A stretch of DNA of 64,000 nucleotides. Source: Terasakiella magnetica (GTDB lineage Bacteria; Pseudomonadota; Alphaproteobacteria; Rhodospirillales; Magnetospirillaceae). The stretch's first letter is position 1, and every line of letters begins with the position of its first letter. Of the stretch, positions 28,203 through 36,235 are shown one piece after another. The notes below the pieces were generated by a model. The model worked only from the letters and a program-made list of their open reading frames with translations, made no database searches and had not been told where the DNA came from. The stretch spans positions 124,001-188,000 of the forward strand of contig CACVCF010000001.1 of the NCBI GenBank assembly GCA_902729415.1, written 5' to 3'. A program made the translations under genes and the position numbers.

Positions 28203-28676
28203 TCATTCTGGAAGGTTTCTAAATATTTTCGGTAAGCCTACTGTCGCGACAGGAAGATCATTGATTGTGGTGACGCCCGATGATAGTAAGGCCAAAGCAG
28301 AGATAATCTCATGCTCGCTCGGGAATGCAGTTTCACAAATTTTGTTCCCCGGATACTCAATACTCATGACCGACAATGGCGTGTCATTGTCGTCAGTCAA
28401 TGGGGCGCGTGAAATAAGAAGACCATCAAGCACCTTCCGCCGTTTTGAGTCATATATTGGAAAAGTATGCTCAAACCATGGATTGATGTCCTCGGTGAAC
28501 CAGTCCAAACGGGTCGATCTTACCCGTTCAAGCCCAAGGATGTTGTCTAAGACATGTTTATTAAGCTTGACGCAGTCTGCGCCTTTTTTCCATGCGTAGA
28601 GTGCAAGATATTGTGCGACTACCCGATGGAGCCGCTCGCATGCTTGTCGATAAACATCAGGCTTTGTATCTGACAT
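28203..28676 (-). CDS. Unknown AT-rich cargo protein of the mobile element (157 aa)
   Basis: No family is recognised. Codon use is far more AT-rich than the neighbours, so the gene was probably acquired separately from the element backbone. The protein is soluble, mixed alpha/beta, with DVYRQACERLHRVVAQYLALYAWKKG at the N-terminus and no signal or membrane segment. It sits between oriT and the integrase, where accessory cargo often lies. A defence, regulatory or immunity role is possible but nothing in the sequence shows it. Confidence 0.6.
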   Translation of the reverse strand: MSDTKPDVYRQACERLHRVVAQYLALYAWKKGADCVKLNKHVLDNILGLERVRSTRLDWFTEDINPWFEHTFPIYDSKRRKVLDGLLISRAPLTDDNDTPLSVMSIEYPGNKICETAFPSEHEIISALALLSSGVTTINDLPVATVGLPKIFRNLPE

Positions 28677-28811
28677 TGAAACAATCCTCCATGGCCAATG
28701 CGGAGATTAGTGTACCCTTGAAAGGGACGTTCTGGAAGTGTCGCGCAACTGACGCAGGTATTCTCCTCCATCATCAATCCATGGTCATGACAGGGAGAGG
28801 TCCGCCGCCAA

Positions 28812-30569
28812 TCACCGCCGCAACTCCGACAGATCAAGCCCCGTATAGGCGATCTTGAGAAAGTCCTTCGACTGCTCCTGAATCGGTGTGCTGGTTCCGT
28901 AGCGGCGCTGGACCGATCCATCCTCGTGCCCCATGAAAAGGTCTTGGGTTCGATTATCCAAGCGAGCCGCCTTCATGGCGTCCTTGAATGAGTGTCGGAA
29001 GGAATGGAATGTTTTCTTGGCGGCCTTGATGTCCGCAGAGTCAAGGAAGCGGGCAAACTTTTTTGAAAATGACGATGAATAATAGCCGTCATCACTCATT
29101 TTCCATTCTGGGAAGAGGCGACGATCCTTAGTATTTTCTACGAATTCTAGGAATCCTAGTTCGACTAATTCACCATGAACCGGAATATATCGCTTTCCTG
29201 CTCGGGATTTGACTTTTTGATCGTCGCTGGCATTGGTGATCCAGAAATGGGGCATGTCATGCAGTTGAACGATGTCGGCCTTGTTGAGTTGCCCTATCTC
29301 GTTCATGCGGCATCCGGTAAAAAGGGCGATCAATGGCGCCCAGAAATGGTGATCGTTGAGCCGAACACTTCCCAGTTCATGGCGGAAATGGGCGGATCGG
29401 CACCCCACGAAAGTCGGCTGGGCGAAAATTTTCTTCATGTCGTCCAAATCGAACGGATCGCGCTCGTCGGAGACGTCATGCGCCGGTTGTTCGGCTCGAA
29501 CCCCGATGGCGGGCGATTCCTTGACCTTCTTGTTGGCCTTGGCCCAAGTGAAGAACGTTTTGATGTTGCTGAGGTATTTTTCGTTGATGGTCTTACCGTT
29601 GAGAGTTTCGAGCCGCTTGGCTTCCGGGAGTTCGTCATTTCGGCGAATTGCCTCTTCAAGGCTGTCGGTCTTCAAGCGCTTGCGGAAATTGGCCGGGCAT
29701 TGGAGCAGCAATTCCTTATACCTGACCACGTCATCGCCGGTGATCGCCGCGACCGGGCAATCTGCGCCGACCACCTGCATGAAGAGGAGCAGGCTGACAC
29801 GGTAATCCATTTGGGTCTTAGGAACGACCTTGGCGAGTTTCGTCTTCTCCGCAATGAATGGCTCCATCAAGTCGCCGATGGTCGGCCCGGATGGTGCGGG
29901 CGGCGGAGGCGAGGTGATGGGCGGAGCGGCGGGTTGAGAGCGATTGGCCTGTTGTGCGACGAGGTCTTCGGTCAAGACGCCGGGGACGATCCGCTGGTCC
30001 CGGAACAATGGATCGCGGGGGGAGTAGCCGAAGTCGCCTTCATCCTCGGCCTTGGCCCGGCGGGTCGCTTCCAGCGCCCCGCGCAGCATGTAGGCGCAGA
30101 GCCGGCGGAAATCGGCCGAGTTTTCGTCTGCGTCCTCGGCCATTCCCGATTCTTCCAGTTCGAGCCCGGCATGGAAGATCACGCGGGTGATGTCGCCGGT
30201 TTGCAGTTCCCGGACAATCTCCCGCTCATCGTCGGCTCGGGTCGCGATCATCTCGTCATTGAGGGCCTTGGCCTGCGGATCAAGTGCCGCGAGTTGCCGC
30301 ATATTCCAGTTTTCATCGACACATACCTTGTGCCACCAGCGGGCAAAGGACTCGCAATCGTCTTCGGTGATCATCGGATTCCGCCGCAAGTGTTCAAACA
30401 GGTCGTCGGCCCTTGCCCGAACCCGCGCCACCCGTCTCCGGGCCTCTCTCGGGTCATTGGTCCCCAGACTGCGCTTCAACTCGGGCCGCTTGAACCGGCT
30501 CACCAAATCTACCGGAACTCGTTGCCGGAAGTAATAGGCGGCTCCGCGCCGCAACAGGCTCGTGGTCAT
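28812..30569 (-). CDS. Tyrosine-type site-specific integrase
   Basis: 586 residues from ATG 30569. The N-terminal region (LLRRGAAYYFRQRVPVDLV) is of the type seen in DUF6538-bearing integrases, followed by a core-binding SAM-like domain. The catalytic domain has Arg421 (TGCRMNEIGQL), His522-x2-Arg525 (FHSFRHSF), His548 (MGHED) and Tyr557 (RRYGTS), all present. It should catalyse recombination between tRNA-Ser attB and the element attP. The gene starts 100 bp inside the right repeat. Confidence 0.93.
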   Translation of the reverse strand: MTTSLLRRGAAYYFRQRVPVDLVSRFKRPELKRSLGTNDPREARRRVARVRARADDLFEHLRRNPMITEDDCESFARWWHKVCVDENWNMRQLAALDPQAKALNDEMIATRADDEREIVRELQTGDITRVIFHAGLELEESGMAEDADENSADFRRLCAYMLRGALEATRRAKAEDEGDFGYSPRDPLFRDQRIVPGVLTEDLVAQQANRSQPAAPPITSPPPPAPSGPTIGDLMEPFIAEKTKLAKVVPKTQMDYRVSLLLFMQVVGADCPVAAITGDDVVRYKELLLQCPANFRKRLKTDSLEEAIRRNDELPEAKRLETLNGKTINEKYLSNIKTFFTWAKANKKVKESPAIGVRAEQPAHDVSDERDPFDLDDMKKIFAQPTFVGCRSAHFRHELGSVRLNDHHFWAPLIALFTGCRMNEIGQLNKADIVQLHDMPHFWITNASDDQKVKSRAGKRYIPVHGELVELGFLEFVENTKDRRLFPEWKMSDDGYYSSSFSKKFARFLDSADIKAAKKTFHSFRHSFKDAMKAARLDNRTQDLFMGHEDGSVQRRYGTSTPIQEQSKDFLKIAYTGLDLSELRR

Positions 30570-30668
30570 GGCTTTGTGTCCCACCAGTGTGTCCCAGTGG
30601 AATGAGAAAAAGCCAGTGTTTGTGCGGGTTCTAGGCGGGGCGCGGGTTCCGGGAAATGTCTTGCCGGG

Positions 30669-30687
30669 TCCCACCCCCTCCGCCACT
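30669..30687 (+). repeat. attR: 19-bp direct repeat copy 2
   Basis: Identical to 24339-24357; the flanks diverge (CGGG before instead of CGAA, T after instead of C). It marks the far junction of the element. The bases after it are presumably the original sequence downstream of the tRNA. The 144 bp to the next remnant show no gene. Confidence 0.88.
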
Positions 30688-30831
30688 TCCCCTGAGCCTC
30701 ATATTCAGCAATGAAATCAGCGACTTAGCAGAAGTGATTTCCGGTCTTCCACCAACGTTTTGCCCCTCGAAAACGACAGACATCCCCCGCCATGAACCAA
30801 GGGCGTCGATGGTCACCACGCGGATGAGCAA

Positions 30832-31440
30832 TCAATGAATGCGAGCATAGGTCCGCCCCGCAAGGACGCGCTGTACCTGCCCTTCATCTATGGCTCCGAC
30901 CCTTTCCCGGATAGCTTCCACCGAATAGCCCAAGACGGAGAGGTATCTGATTTCCCGAACCTGCCCCGCCTCCAGGCGGTTCTCCCGGCCACAGATAACC
31001 GCCTCGGCATACTCGGGGTCATTCCACTTCGCGGCAACACCATGGTTCGGAACACCGAGTCTCGGGTGGTCTTTCAGGTAACCGTTAAGCATTTCCTCAC
31101 GGGCCTCGGTATCCAGGAAGGTCGGCTCCTTGATAAGAGATAGGAGGTGAAGGGTGGAGAGCCGCTCGAAGTCCGGGGCGATGGTGTTGACGTTGACCAC
31201 GCTGTCTCCGAACAGACGCTCGAAGGTGCCGCTGGTCTTGGCCTAGTCCATCTGGGTCTTGAGGCCGTCATACCGGAGCTTGAACAGTTCCGGGTCTTGC
31301 TTGGCCTCGCCCCGCTGGATTTGAGCAGCCCACAGCAGGGCGTCCCGTTCCCCCATGCCCAGGCGGATCAGGTCGGCAAGAACTATGTCCCCCTTGGCTT
31401 CGGCAGCCCGGAGCAAGGAGCAGACCGAACGACGGACTGT
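30832..31440 (-). pseudogene. Broken gene of unknown, possibly phage-related origin
   Basis: One minus-strand frame is coherent from about 31440 to 30832 apart from a TAG at 31243-31245. The upstream part reads SLLRAAEAKGDIVLADLIRL and DPELFKLRYDGLKTQMD; after the stop it continues AKTSGTFERLFGDSVVNVN. The C-terminus (GQVREIRYLSVLGYSVEAI...GQVQRVLAGRTYARIH) resembles the small helix-turn-helix tail found on some phage nucleases. The 5' end is also cut by a TAA at 31441-31443. The family is uncertain. Confidence 0.6.
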
Positions 31441-31494
31441 TTAATCCGGCGTCCACTTTTCCGGGGAAAGGTCAGGCGGCAACGTCAATATCCT

Positions 31495-31872
31495 TCAACA
31501 AACATTCAGCGTCTCAATTTCTGGCAGTCGACAGCCGACCCGGCAGCCCTTGTTGGGTTCACGGATGATCGCGCCGAAAATGGCCAATTCGATCAATGCC
31601 TCGCGGATTGGGGTTCGTGAAACCCCGTACCGCTGGGCCAGGATAGACTCATCCAATCTCTCACCTTCGACAAAGATCCCGGCCGCGATGTCGCCAAGAA
31701 TCAAGCGCACCAATCTTTCCGTCCGCGTTTCGATCCTGTCGTCGACGGCATTCATTCGGCAGTTCACCAGGATTTGAAGCGCGAAAACTTTTGCCTGGTC
31801 GAGGGAGATGTCGATCGAAGCATGGCCGTTGACAATGCACCAGCCTTCTCCGATTCGTTTCAGTGACGGCAT
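31495..31872 (-). pseudogene. GntR-family regulator, truncated after the DNA-binding domain
   Basis: 125 residues. The N-terminal 45 residues are followed by a clear GntR winged helix (TERLVRLILGDIAAGIFVEGERLDESILAQRYGVSRTPIREALIEL). The frame ends shortly after GCRV, where an FCD or UTRA effector domain of about 140 residues should begin. The last dozen residues look foreign. Sequence beyond the stop (about 31441-31490) is unlike either gene and may be the scar of an insertion or rearrangement. Any product would be a bare DNA-binding domain. Confidence 0.7.
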
Positions 31873-31943
31873 CCTACCTCCTGGGTGACCGCTTCACCGG
31901 CGGGCTGCCGATGAAGCGCTCCTCGCTCGATTGACCTGGAGGC

Positions 31944-33296
31944 TCACAGCAGCCCATCTTCGCGCACCAACTCCAGCGCCGCCTTGAAGACCGCGATGAC
32001 CCGGTCGGCATCCGCCTCCGTGTGCGCCGCGGAGAAGAAGCACCGATGGGTCGCATGGATGAACACCCCCATGTTGAGGCAGTGGAGGTAGAAGGCTCCT
32101 TCGGCCTCCTTGCCCGCATAGTCGAACCCGCCCAGGGGCTCGTCGCGGAAGAACACCTGCCACATGGATCCGCAGCTCTTGATCCGGGGCGGATAGCCTT
32201 GGCCGACGCAGAAGGTATTGAATTCGTCCCTCACCCGGTCCGCCAGGCGCCCGATGCGCCGGTAGATCTCCGGATCGGCACGGAGGGTCTGAAGAGCGGC
32301 GAGTCCGGCCGCCACGCTCATGGGATTGCCGGAGAAGGTCCCCCCGAAAAAGATACCGTGTGGCCCGGTGAAGTCGCTGAACGCCGCCATCAGATTGGCC
32401 CGGCCGGCGACAACGCCGATGGGCAGGCCGCCGCCGGCGATCTTGCCATAGGTGGTGAGATCGGCCTCGACACCGTAGCGCTTTTGGGCCCCACCGAAAT
32501 CCAGCCGGAAGCCGGTCAGGACCTCGTCGAAGATGAGAATCAGACCGAGATCATCGCAGAGCGAGCGAAGAGCTTGAAGGAATTCGCCCACCTCGGCCTC
32601 GGGCCAGGATCCCTGCACCGGTTCGACCAGGACGGCGGCCAGTTCATGGGCATGCTCGGCGATCTGCTCCAGGGCGCGCGGGCTGCGGTACGGCAACAGC
32701 AGAACATCGGAGACCACGCAATCAGGAATACCGTGGCCGAGAGTCATGGGTGCCAATTGTTCGGCTGTCGATCCGGGACCCGGCCAGATCAAGGCAGTGT
32801 CGTGGGCGCCGTGATAGCTGATGTCGAACAGAGCGATCTTGGTGCGCCCCGACAGGGCGCGGGCGGCCCGGATAGCATACAACGTCGCCTCGGTGCCGGT
32901 GTTGGCCAACACCACCCGTTCATTGGCCGGCGACGCCGTCAGGATCATGTTGGCGAATGCGAGTTGATCCTCGCCTCGCAGGCTGTAGTGCCATCCCTTC
33001 GTCAGCTGGTCCCGCAGCGCCGATTCGACGCTCGGCGGCCGATGGCCGAGGATATGAACGCCAAAGCCCATGCAGGTGTCGAGATAGGTGTTGCCATCGA
33101 GATCTTCGAACATCGCGCCCTGGTTCTTGGCGACGAAGATCGGCGGCGGAGCGATACCGGAGGCGGCCATGGCGCCGTTGATGACCTCGGCCCGGTCGGA
33201 GGCCATTTGCTGGGAACGCCGGGTCCGAGCGCGAAGAGCCTGCTGGGCCTCTTCGAGATGACTGGTTCCGGGGTGCTTGAGTGCGGTCTGGGCCAT
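31944..33296 (-). CDS. Class-III PLP aminotransferase, glutamate-1-semialdehyde aminomutase-like
   Basis: 450 residues. Signs of the fold are the cofactor phosphate site NTGTEATLYAIRAAR (from 132), Asp257 in LIFDEVLTGFR and the PLP lysine K285 in TTYGKIAGGGLPIG. This family includes HemL and many omega-aminotransferases in secondary metabolism. A housekeeping hemL is unlikely here because the gene is the third in a quorum-sensing operon, 3 bp after the 61-aa gene. It may modify a signal or make a regulated metabolite; the substrate is unknown. Confidence 0.87.
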   Translation of the reverse strand: MAQTALKHPGTSHLEEAQQALRARTRRSQQMASDRAEVINGAMAASGIAPPPIFVAKNQGAMFEDLDGNTYLDTCMGFGVHILGHRPPSVESALRDQLTKGWHYSLRGEDQLAFANMILTASPANERVVLANTGTEATLYAIRAARALSGRTKIALFDISYHGAHDTALIWPGPGSTAEQLAPMTLGHGIPDCVVSDVLLLPYRSPRALEQIAEHAHELAAVLVEPVQGSWPEAEVGEFLQALRSLCDDLGLILIFDEVLTGFRLDFGGAQKRYGVEADLTTYGKIAGGGLPIGVVAGRANLMAAFSDFTGPHGIFFGGTFSGNPMSVAAGLAALQTLRADPEIYRRIGRLADRVRDEFNTFCVGQGYPPRIKSCGSMWQVFFRDEPLGGFDYAGKEAEGAFYLHCLNMGVFIHATHRCFFSAAHTEADADRVIAVFKAALELVREDGLL

Positions 33297-33299
33297 TGG

Positions 33300-33485
33300 T
33301 CAGATTCCCTTCACGGGCAGGTCGAGCCCGCTGTCTTCGGTGATCGCTACGGCCGATGCCGCCAGAAGGTGGGCGGCCAGGTTGAAGCCGCTCTGCTGGG
33401 CTTGTTCGGTCAGGTAGTTGATGGCGTAGAGGAGGTTCACAGCCTCCTCCTTGCGGTCGTTCGGGAGGGAACCGTCGAGCATCAT
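33300..33485 (-). CDS. Small unknown protein (61 aa) between luxI and the aminotransferase
   Basis: ATG 33485 overlaps the luxI TGA (ATGA arrangement), with a second in-frame ATG directly after it, so it is coupled to luxI. The next gene starts after 3 bp. The protein is mostly helical (EEAVNLLYAINYLTEQAQQ, then a hydrophobic AAHLLAASAVAIT), lacks cysteines and has no recognised domain. Tight packing argues that it is a real member of the operon. Confidence 0.68.
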   Translation of the reverse strand: MMLDGSLPNDRKEEAVNLLYAINYLTEQAQQSGFNLAAHLLAASAVAITEDSGLDLPVKGI

Positions 33486-34126
33486 GCGGCCTCCGGCATG
33501 GTCCAGAGGGCGAACTGCTTGATGATCGGAGACGGGGCTCCGTACTTCGATCGCAGTTTCTGAACCAGCTCGCCCGAAACCGGGTAGCGCGCCACCATCG
33601 CTCGGGTATTGCCCAGCGGATAAACCGGGCCGTGCCAGGTGGGCTTCATCTCAAGGATGCGCTGCACCAGCCGGGCCACGGCGATATCCTCGACCGTGAC
33701 CAACTCGCGAACGCCGTAGGTGAAGGCGAATTCGACGATGCCCACGAAAAGGAATGCGGTGGCGGGATCAACGCCGTCGACAGTCAGCGGATAGCCAGAC
33801 GACTCCACCGCAAAGCGGCTGCACTCCCATACGGCGGCGGATTGGGGTGCGTCGGCGCCATTGAAGAGGTGGCTGAACACCGTTGAAGCCATATAGGGCT
33901 TGTGGGTGGACAGCAGGCGCCAGGAGCCGCAGACCCGCCCCGAATCGTCGCTGACCACCAGATAGGCCGTATCCGGCCGATCGAATTGGTCGCGTTCCTC
34001 GCCGTTGACGCTTTGTACGTCCCAGCCCATGCGTTCCTTGAAAACGCGGTGGCGCTGACGGTGCATTTCCCGCAGCAGATCCTTTTTGGCTGCCGCGTTT
34101 TGAGCGGTAATGAGTTCGACTTCCAT
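33482..34126 (-). CDS. Acyl-homoserine-lactone synthase (LuxI family)
   Basis: 214 residues. The eight conserved LuxI residues are visible: Arg and Phe in RQRHRVF, Trp in GWDV, the two Asp of the DQFDRPD segment, Arg in GSWRLL, Phe in VFSHLF, and Glu and Arg in WECSRF. It makes an N-acyl-homoserine lactone from S-adenosylmethionine and an acyl donor. The cognate LuxR is directly upstream on the same strand. The acyl chain cannot be predicted. Confidence 0.93.
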   Translation of the reverse strand: MEVELITAQNAAAKKDLLREMHRQRHRVFKERMGWDVQSVNGEERDQFDRPDTAYLVVSDDSGRVCGSWRLLSTHKPYMASTVFSHLFNGADAPQSAAVWECSRFAVESSGYPLTVDGVDPATAFLFVGIVEFAFTYGVRELVTVEDIAVARLVQRILEMKPTWHGPVYPLGNTRAMVARYPVSGELVQKLRSKYGAPSPIIKQFALWTMPEAA

Positions 34127-34222
34127 GACCTACGCCCCTCGCTGTCTTTCGGTATCCGAATGACAGCCGATTGGCGGGAGGGACGAAATTCGTCGAAATC
34201 GCCGGGATGGGGGCGGCTATTG

Positions 34223-34253
34223 GTTGTGCGCCACCTCGTTGAGGTGCCACAAC
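34223..34253. promoter_or_regulatory. Inverted repeat upstream of luxI, candidate lux-box or luxR terminator
   Basis: GTTGTG (34223-34228) and CACCTC (34232-34237) pair with GAGGTG (34241-34246) and CACAAC (34248-34253) around GTT. It lies in the 152 bp between the luxR stop and luxI, about 97-127 bp upstream of the luxI start. Position suits a LuxR operator; symmetry would also suit a hairpin. No T-run follows on the minus strand. Confidence 0.5.
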
Positions 34254-34278
34254 GGCAGCACTTCTCCCTGAATCTTAC

Positions 34279-34992
34279 CTACGGGAGGATGATGCGGTGG
34301 AGAATTGCTTTGACGACGGCATGGTGTTTGGAAAATGACCCAAGCTTCCGCGCCGAGGAATCGAGATAGTCCTTAACCGTTCGCTCCGAGATATGGAGTA
34401 TTTCGGCGACTTCCCAGGCGGTTTTCCCTCGGCTTGTCCAAACCAGGCATTCCCGCTCCCGCTTCGACAGCGGTGGCAATTCAGTGCTCTCGGCGGCAGG
34501 GAGCAGAGATACGTATTTCTCATGAAAATAGATTGCAAATATGTGGGCGTTATGTTTGTGCGCGGCCCAAGCCTTCATGAAGTCGGGCTCGCAGGCGGAA
34601 AACAGCGAGAACGTGGCTCCACCGTACCCGCTTTCATGGATGGGGATTTCGGCACCGACCTTGAGTCCGAAGTCCCGGGCCTCGTTCAGCACAACCCTCT
34701 CGGGAGCATTCGTTTGCCGCTGGGCGACCGTGTCATGCCAAAGAAACGGGGTTACAGTGCGGAGCACGCGCTGGACCACGGGATCAATATCCGCATAGCC
34801 GTTTTCCTCGTACCGCTCCACCCATTCAGGTCGCCAATTACCGATATAGACCAGACTGCCGAGTCCGGGGCGGTAGAGGTGATAGGTGTAGCCTCCGAAG
34901 CCCAGATCGCGCACGGTACGTTCGGCGATGGTCTGCATGGCGTCGGTTGTCGCGGCAGAATCCATCATCGAGAGGGTGTTCGACAAATGCAT
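34279..34992 (-). CDS. LuxR-family quorum-sensing regulator
   Basis: 237 residues from ATG 34992 (usual LuxR length); an in-frame start at 35094 would add 34 atypical residues. The autoinducer-binding domain has the conserved Trp, Tyr, Asp and Pro (NWRPEWVERYEENGYADIDP), a Trp in PFLWHD and Gly in VGAEIPIHE. The C-terminal LuxR helix-turn-helix reads LSKRERECLVWTSRGKTAWEVAEILHIS. It should bind the product of the adjacent LuxI and control the operon. Confidence 0.92.
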   Translation of the reverse strand: MHLSNTLSMMDSAATTDAMQTIAERTVRDLGFGGYTYHLYRPGLGSLVYIGNWRPEWVERYEENGYADIDPVVQRVLRTVTPFLWHDTVAQRQTNAPERVVLNEARDFGLKVGAEIPIHESGYGGATFSLFSACEPDFMKAWAAHKHNAHIFAIYFHEKYVSLLPAAESTELPPLSKRERECLVWTSRGKTAWEVAEILHISERTVKDYLDSSARKLGSFSKHHAVVKAILHRIILP

Positions 34993-35179
34993 CTCTGACA
35001 CAAGCCTCACGTAACGGTGATTCCAACGTTCCGGACTGCCGCCCTTCGCTCCCCAACCGTCCCCTGCGCTATCGGAACTGCAAACTATAACCATAATTAT
35101 CGCCTATTGTATGCTGCATACTTTCCGGCCGAGGGAATTTGGCCTATCCTCGGCACAACGGTTGGAGGAGGGCGCCACA

Positions 35180-35649
35180 ATGCGAGTAAAAACCAGTTCG
35201 TCCCGGGGGCGTATGCCGTCCGGCGGCCCGAACCCTGTCGATGTCCATGTCGGCAGTCGGGTTAGATTACGGCGGACGCTGCTGGGTATGAGCCAGGAAA
35301 AACTGGGCGAAGCCATCGCCTTACCTTTCAGCAGGTCCAGAAATATGAGCGCGGCGCGAACCGGATTGGCTGCAGCCGGCTTTTCGACCTCTCCCGTGTC
35401 CTTGATGTGCCGATCTCGTTTTTCTTCGACGATATGTCGGACCAGGCCAAAGAATTGAGCCCGGCCCACATCACCAAGGGGAATGTGGCCGAGACCATCG
35501 TCGAGCAGTTTCCCAAGGACCCGCTGTTGAAGCGGGAAACGCTTGAGCTTGTCCGAGCCTACTATGCCATCCCGAACGACAAGGTCCGGAGGCAGGTGTA
35601 CGAACTGGCAAAAAGCCTGGCTACGGTGAAGGCATCTTCGGCGGCTTGA
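35180..35649 (+). pseudogene. XRE-family regulator broken by a one-base frameshift
   Basis: ATG 35180 has GGAGGAG upstream. The first frame gives VDVHVGSRVRLRRTLLGMSQEKLGEAI, then leaves the family at about 35316-35321. From there another frame continues it perfectly: LTFQQVQKYERGANRIG, SRLFDLSRVLDVPISFFFDD and a further 70 residues to TGA 35649. One G missing from an expected ATCGGCCTTACC (here ATCGCCTTACC) explains it. The helix-turn-helix is cut in the middle. This could be a true mutation or a sequencing error. Confidence 0.85.
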
Positions 35650-36235
35650 TCTGCCCCCATTCACTTTGTGCCGCACTGGCGCTCTGTTGATGTGTGGGCC
35701 TATGGCCGGGGTAGGCCCCGCCAGGGGATGGCTGGCGGGCAGGGACGGCGGTGGCTGACCCGGCTCTGCTTGCCAGCACAGCCCAACTCGGGCATCAGAA
35801 CCATGCTGGACTCGACCAATGACCAGAGGAAACTTCGGTTTCAGGTCACGGGCTCCAGCGCCCTCATTTTCACATTCATAAACCACTTGGTAAATGAACT
35901 GCGGAAGCCGCTTCTGGCCCTGACCGTTGGCAAATGCCACCGGCGAACTCTTCATCCAGGCTTCGTTGAAAAGTTCTGGTCCAATGAATGCTGGACCAGT
36001 CCCAGAACCAGCAGCATCCCAATCATCAGCGTCGATTGGTGATACCAGATCTGCATGGGCTGAGGAATTAAGTCATTGCGCCAATATTATTTGATGCAGT
36101 GCGGAATAACCGTGAGGCTCACACCATATTGGATAAATCTCCTGGCTATGATTTACATCAGAAATTTGCTGCGCTAGGCTTATCCATTCATGGTTGCCTT
36201 TCGCAAACCCCGACATTGAACTGGAGTCTTTCTAA
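35650..36235. other. Gene-free interval before the lyase gene
   Basis: 586 bp with no frame showing protein-like sequence. The last 190 bases are AT-rich and probably contain the promoter of the lyase gene. A short inverted repeat CTGGTCC/GGACCAG lies near 35976-35999. The interval may be decayed coding DNA, as the accessory zone is otherwise dense with remnants. Confidence 0.5.

Larger units (their letters stand above)
24339..30687. mobile_element. Integrative mobilizable element in tRNA-Ser(CGA), about 6.3 kb
   Basis: Bounded by 19-bp direct repeats. It contains a RepA-like helicase, two small unknown genes, a MobA/MobL relaxase, an RSF1010-like oriT, one unknown AT-rich cargo gene and a tyrosine integrase beside the right repeat. 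No type IV secretion or coupling-protein gene is present, so it would need a helper conjugative element to transfer. All its larger genes are open, so it may still be functional. Confidence 0.87.

Noticed and set aside
28619-28921. A 100-codon minus-strand frame between the cargo gene and the integrase
   Set aside because: It overlaps both neighbours in another frame and has no coherent protein pattern.
31268-31456. A 62-codon minus-strand frame next to the amber-interrupted gene
   Set aside because: The coherent protein-like frame is a different one; this is its shadow.
35976-35999. Inverted repeat CTGGTCC/GGACCAG as an insertion-sequence end
   Set aside because: Only 7 bp long, no transposase nearby and no target duplication found.
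35668-36042. A 124-codon plus-strand frame in the interval before the lyase gene
   Set aside because: No ribosome site, unusual composition and no recognisable motif; treated as non-coding.
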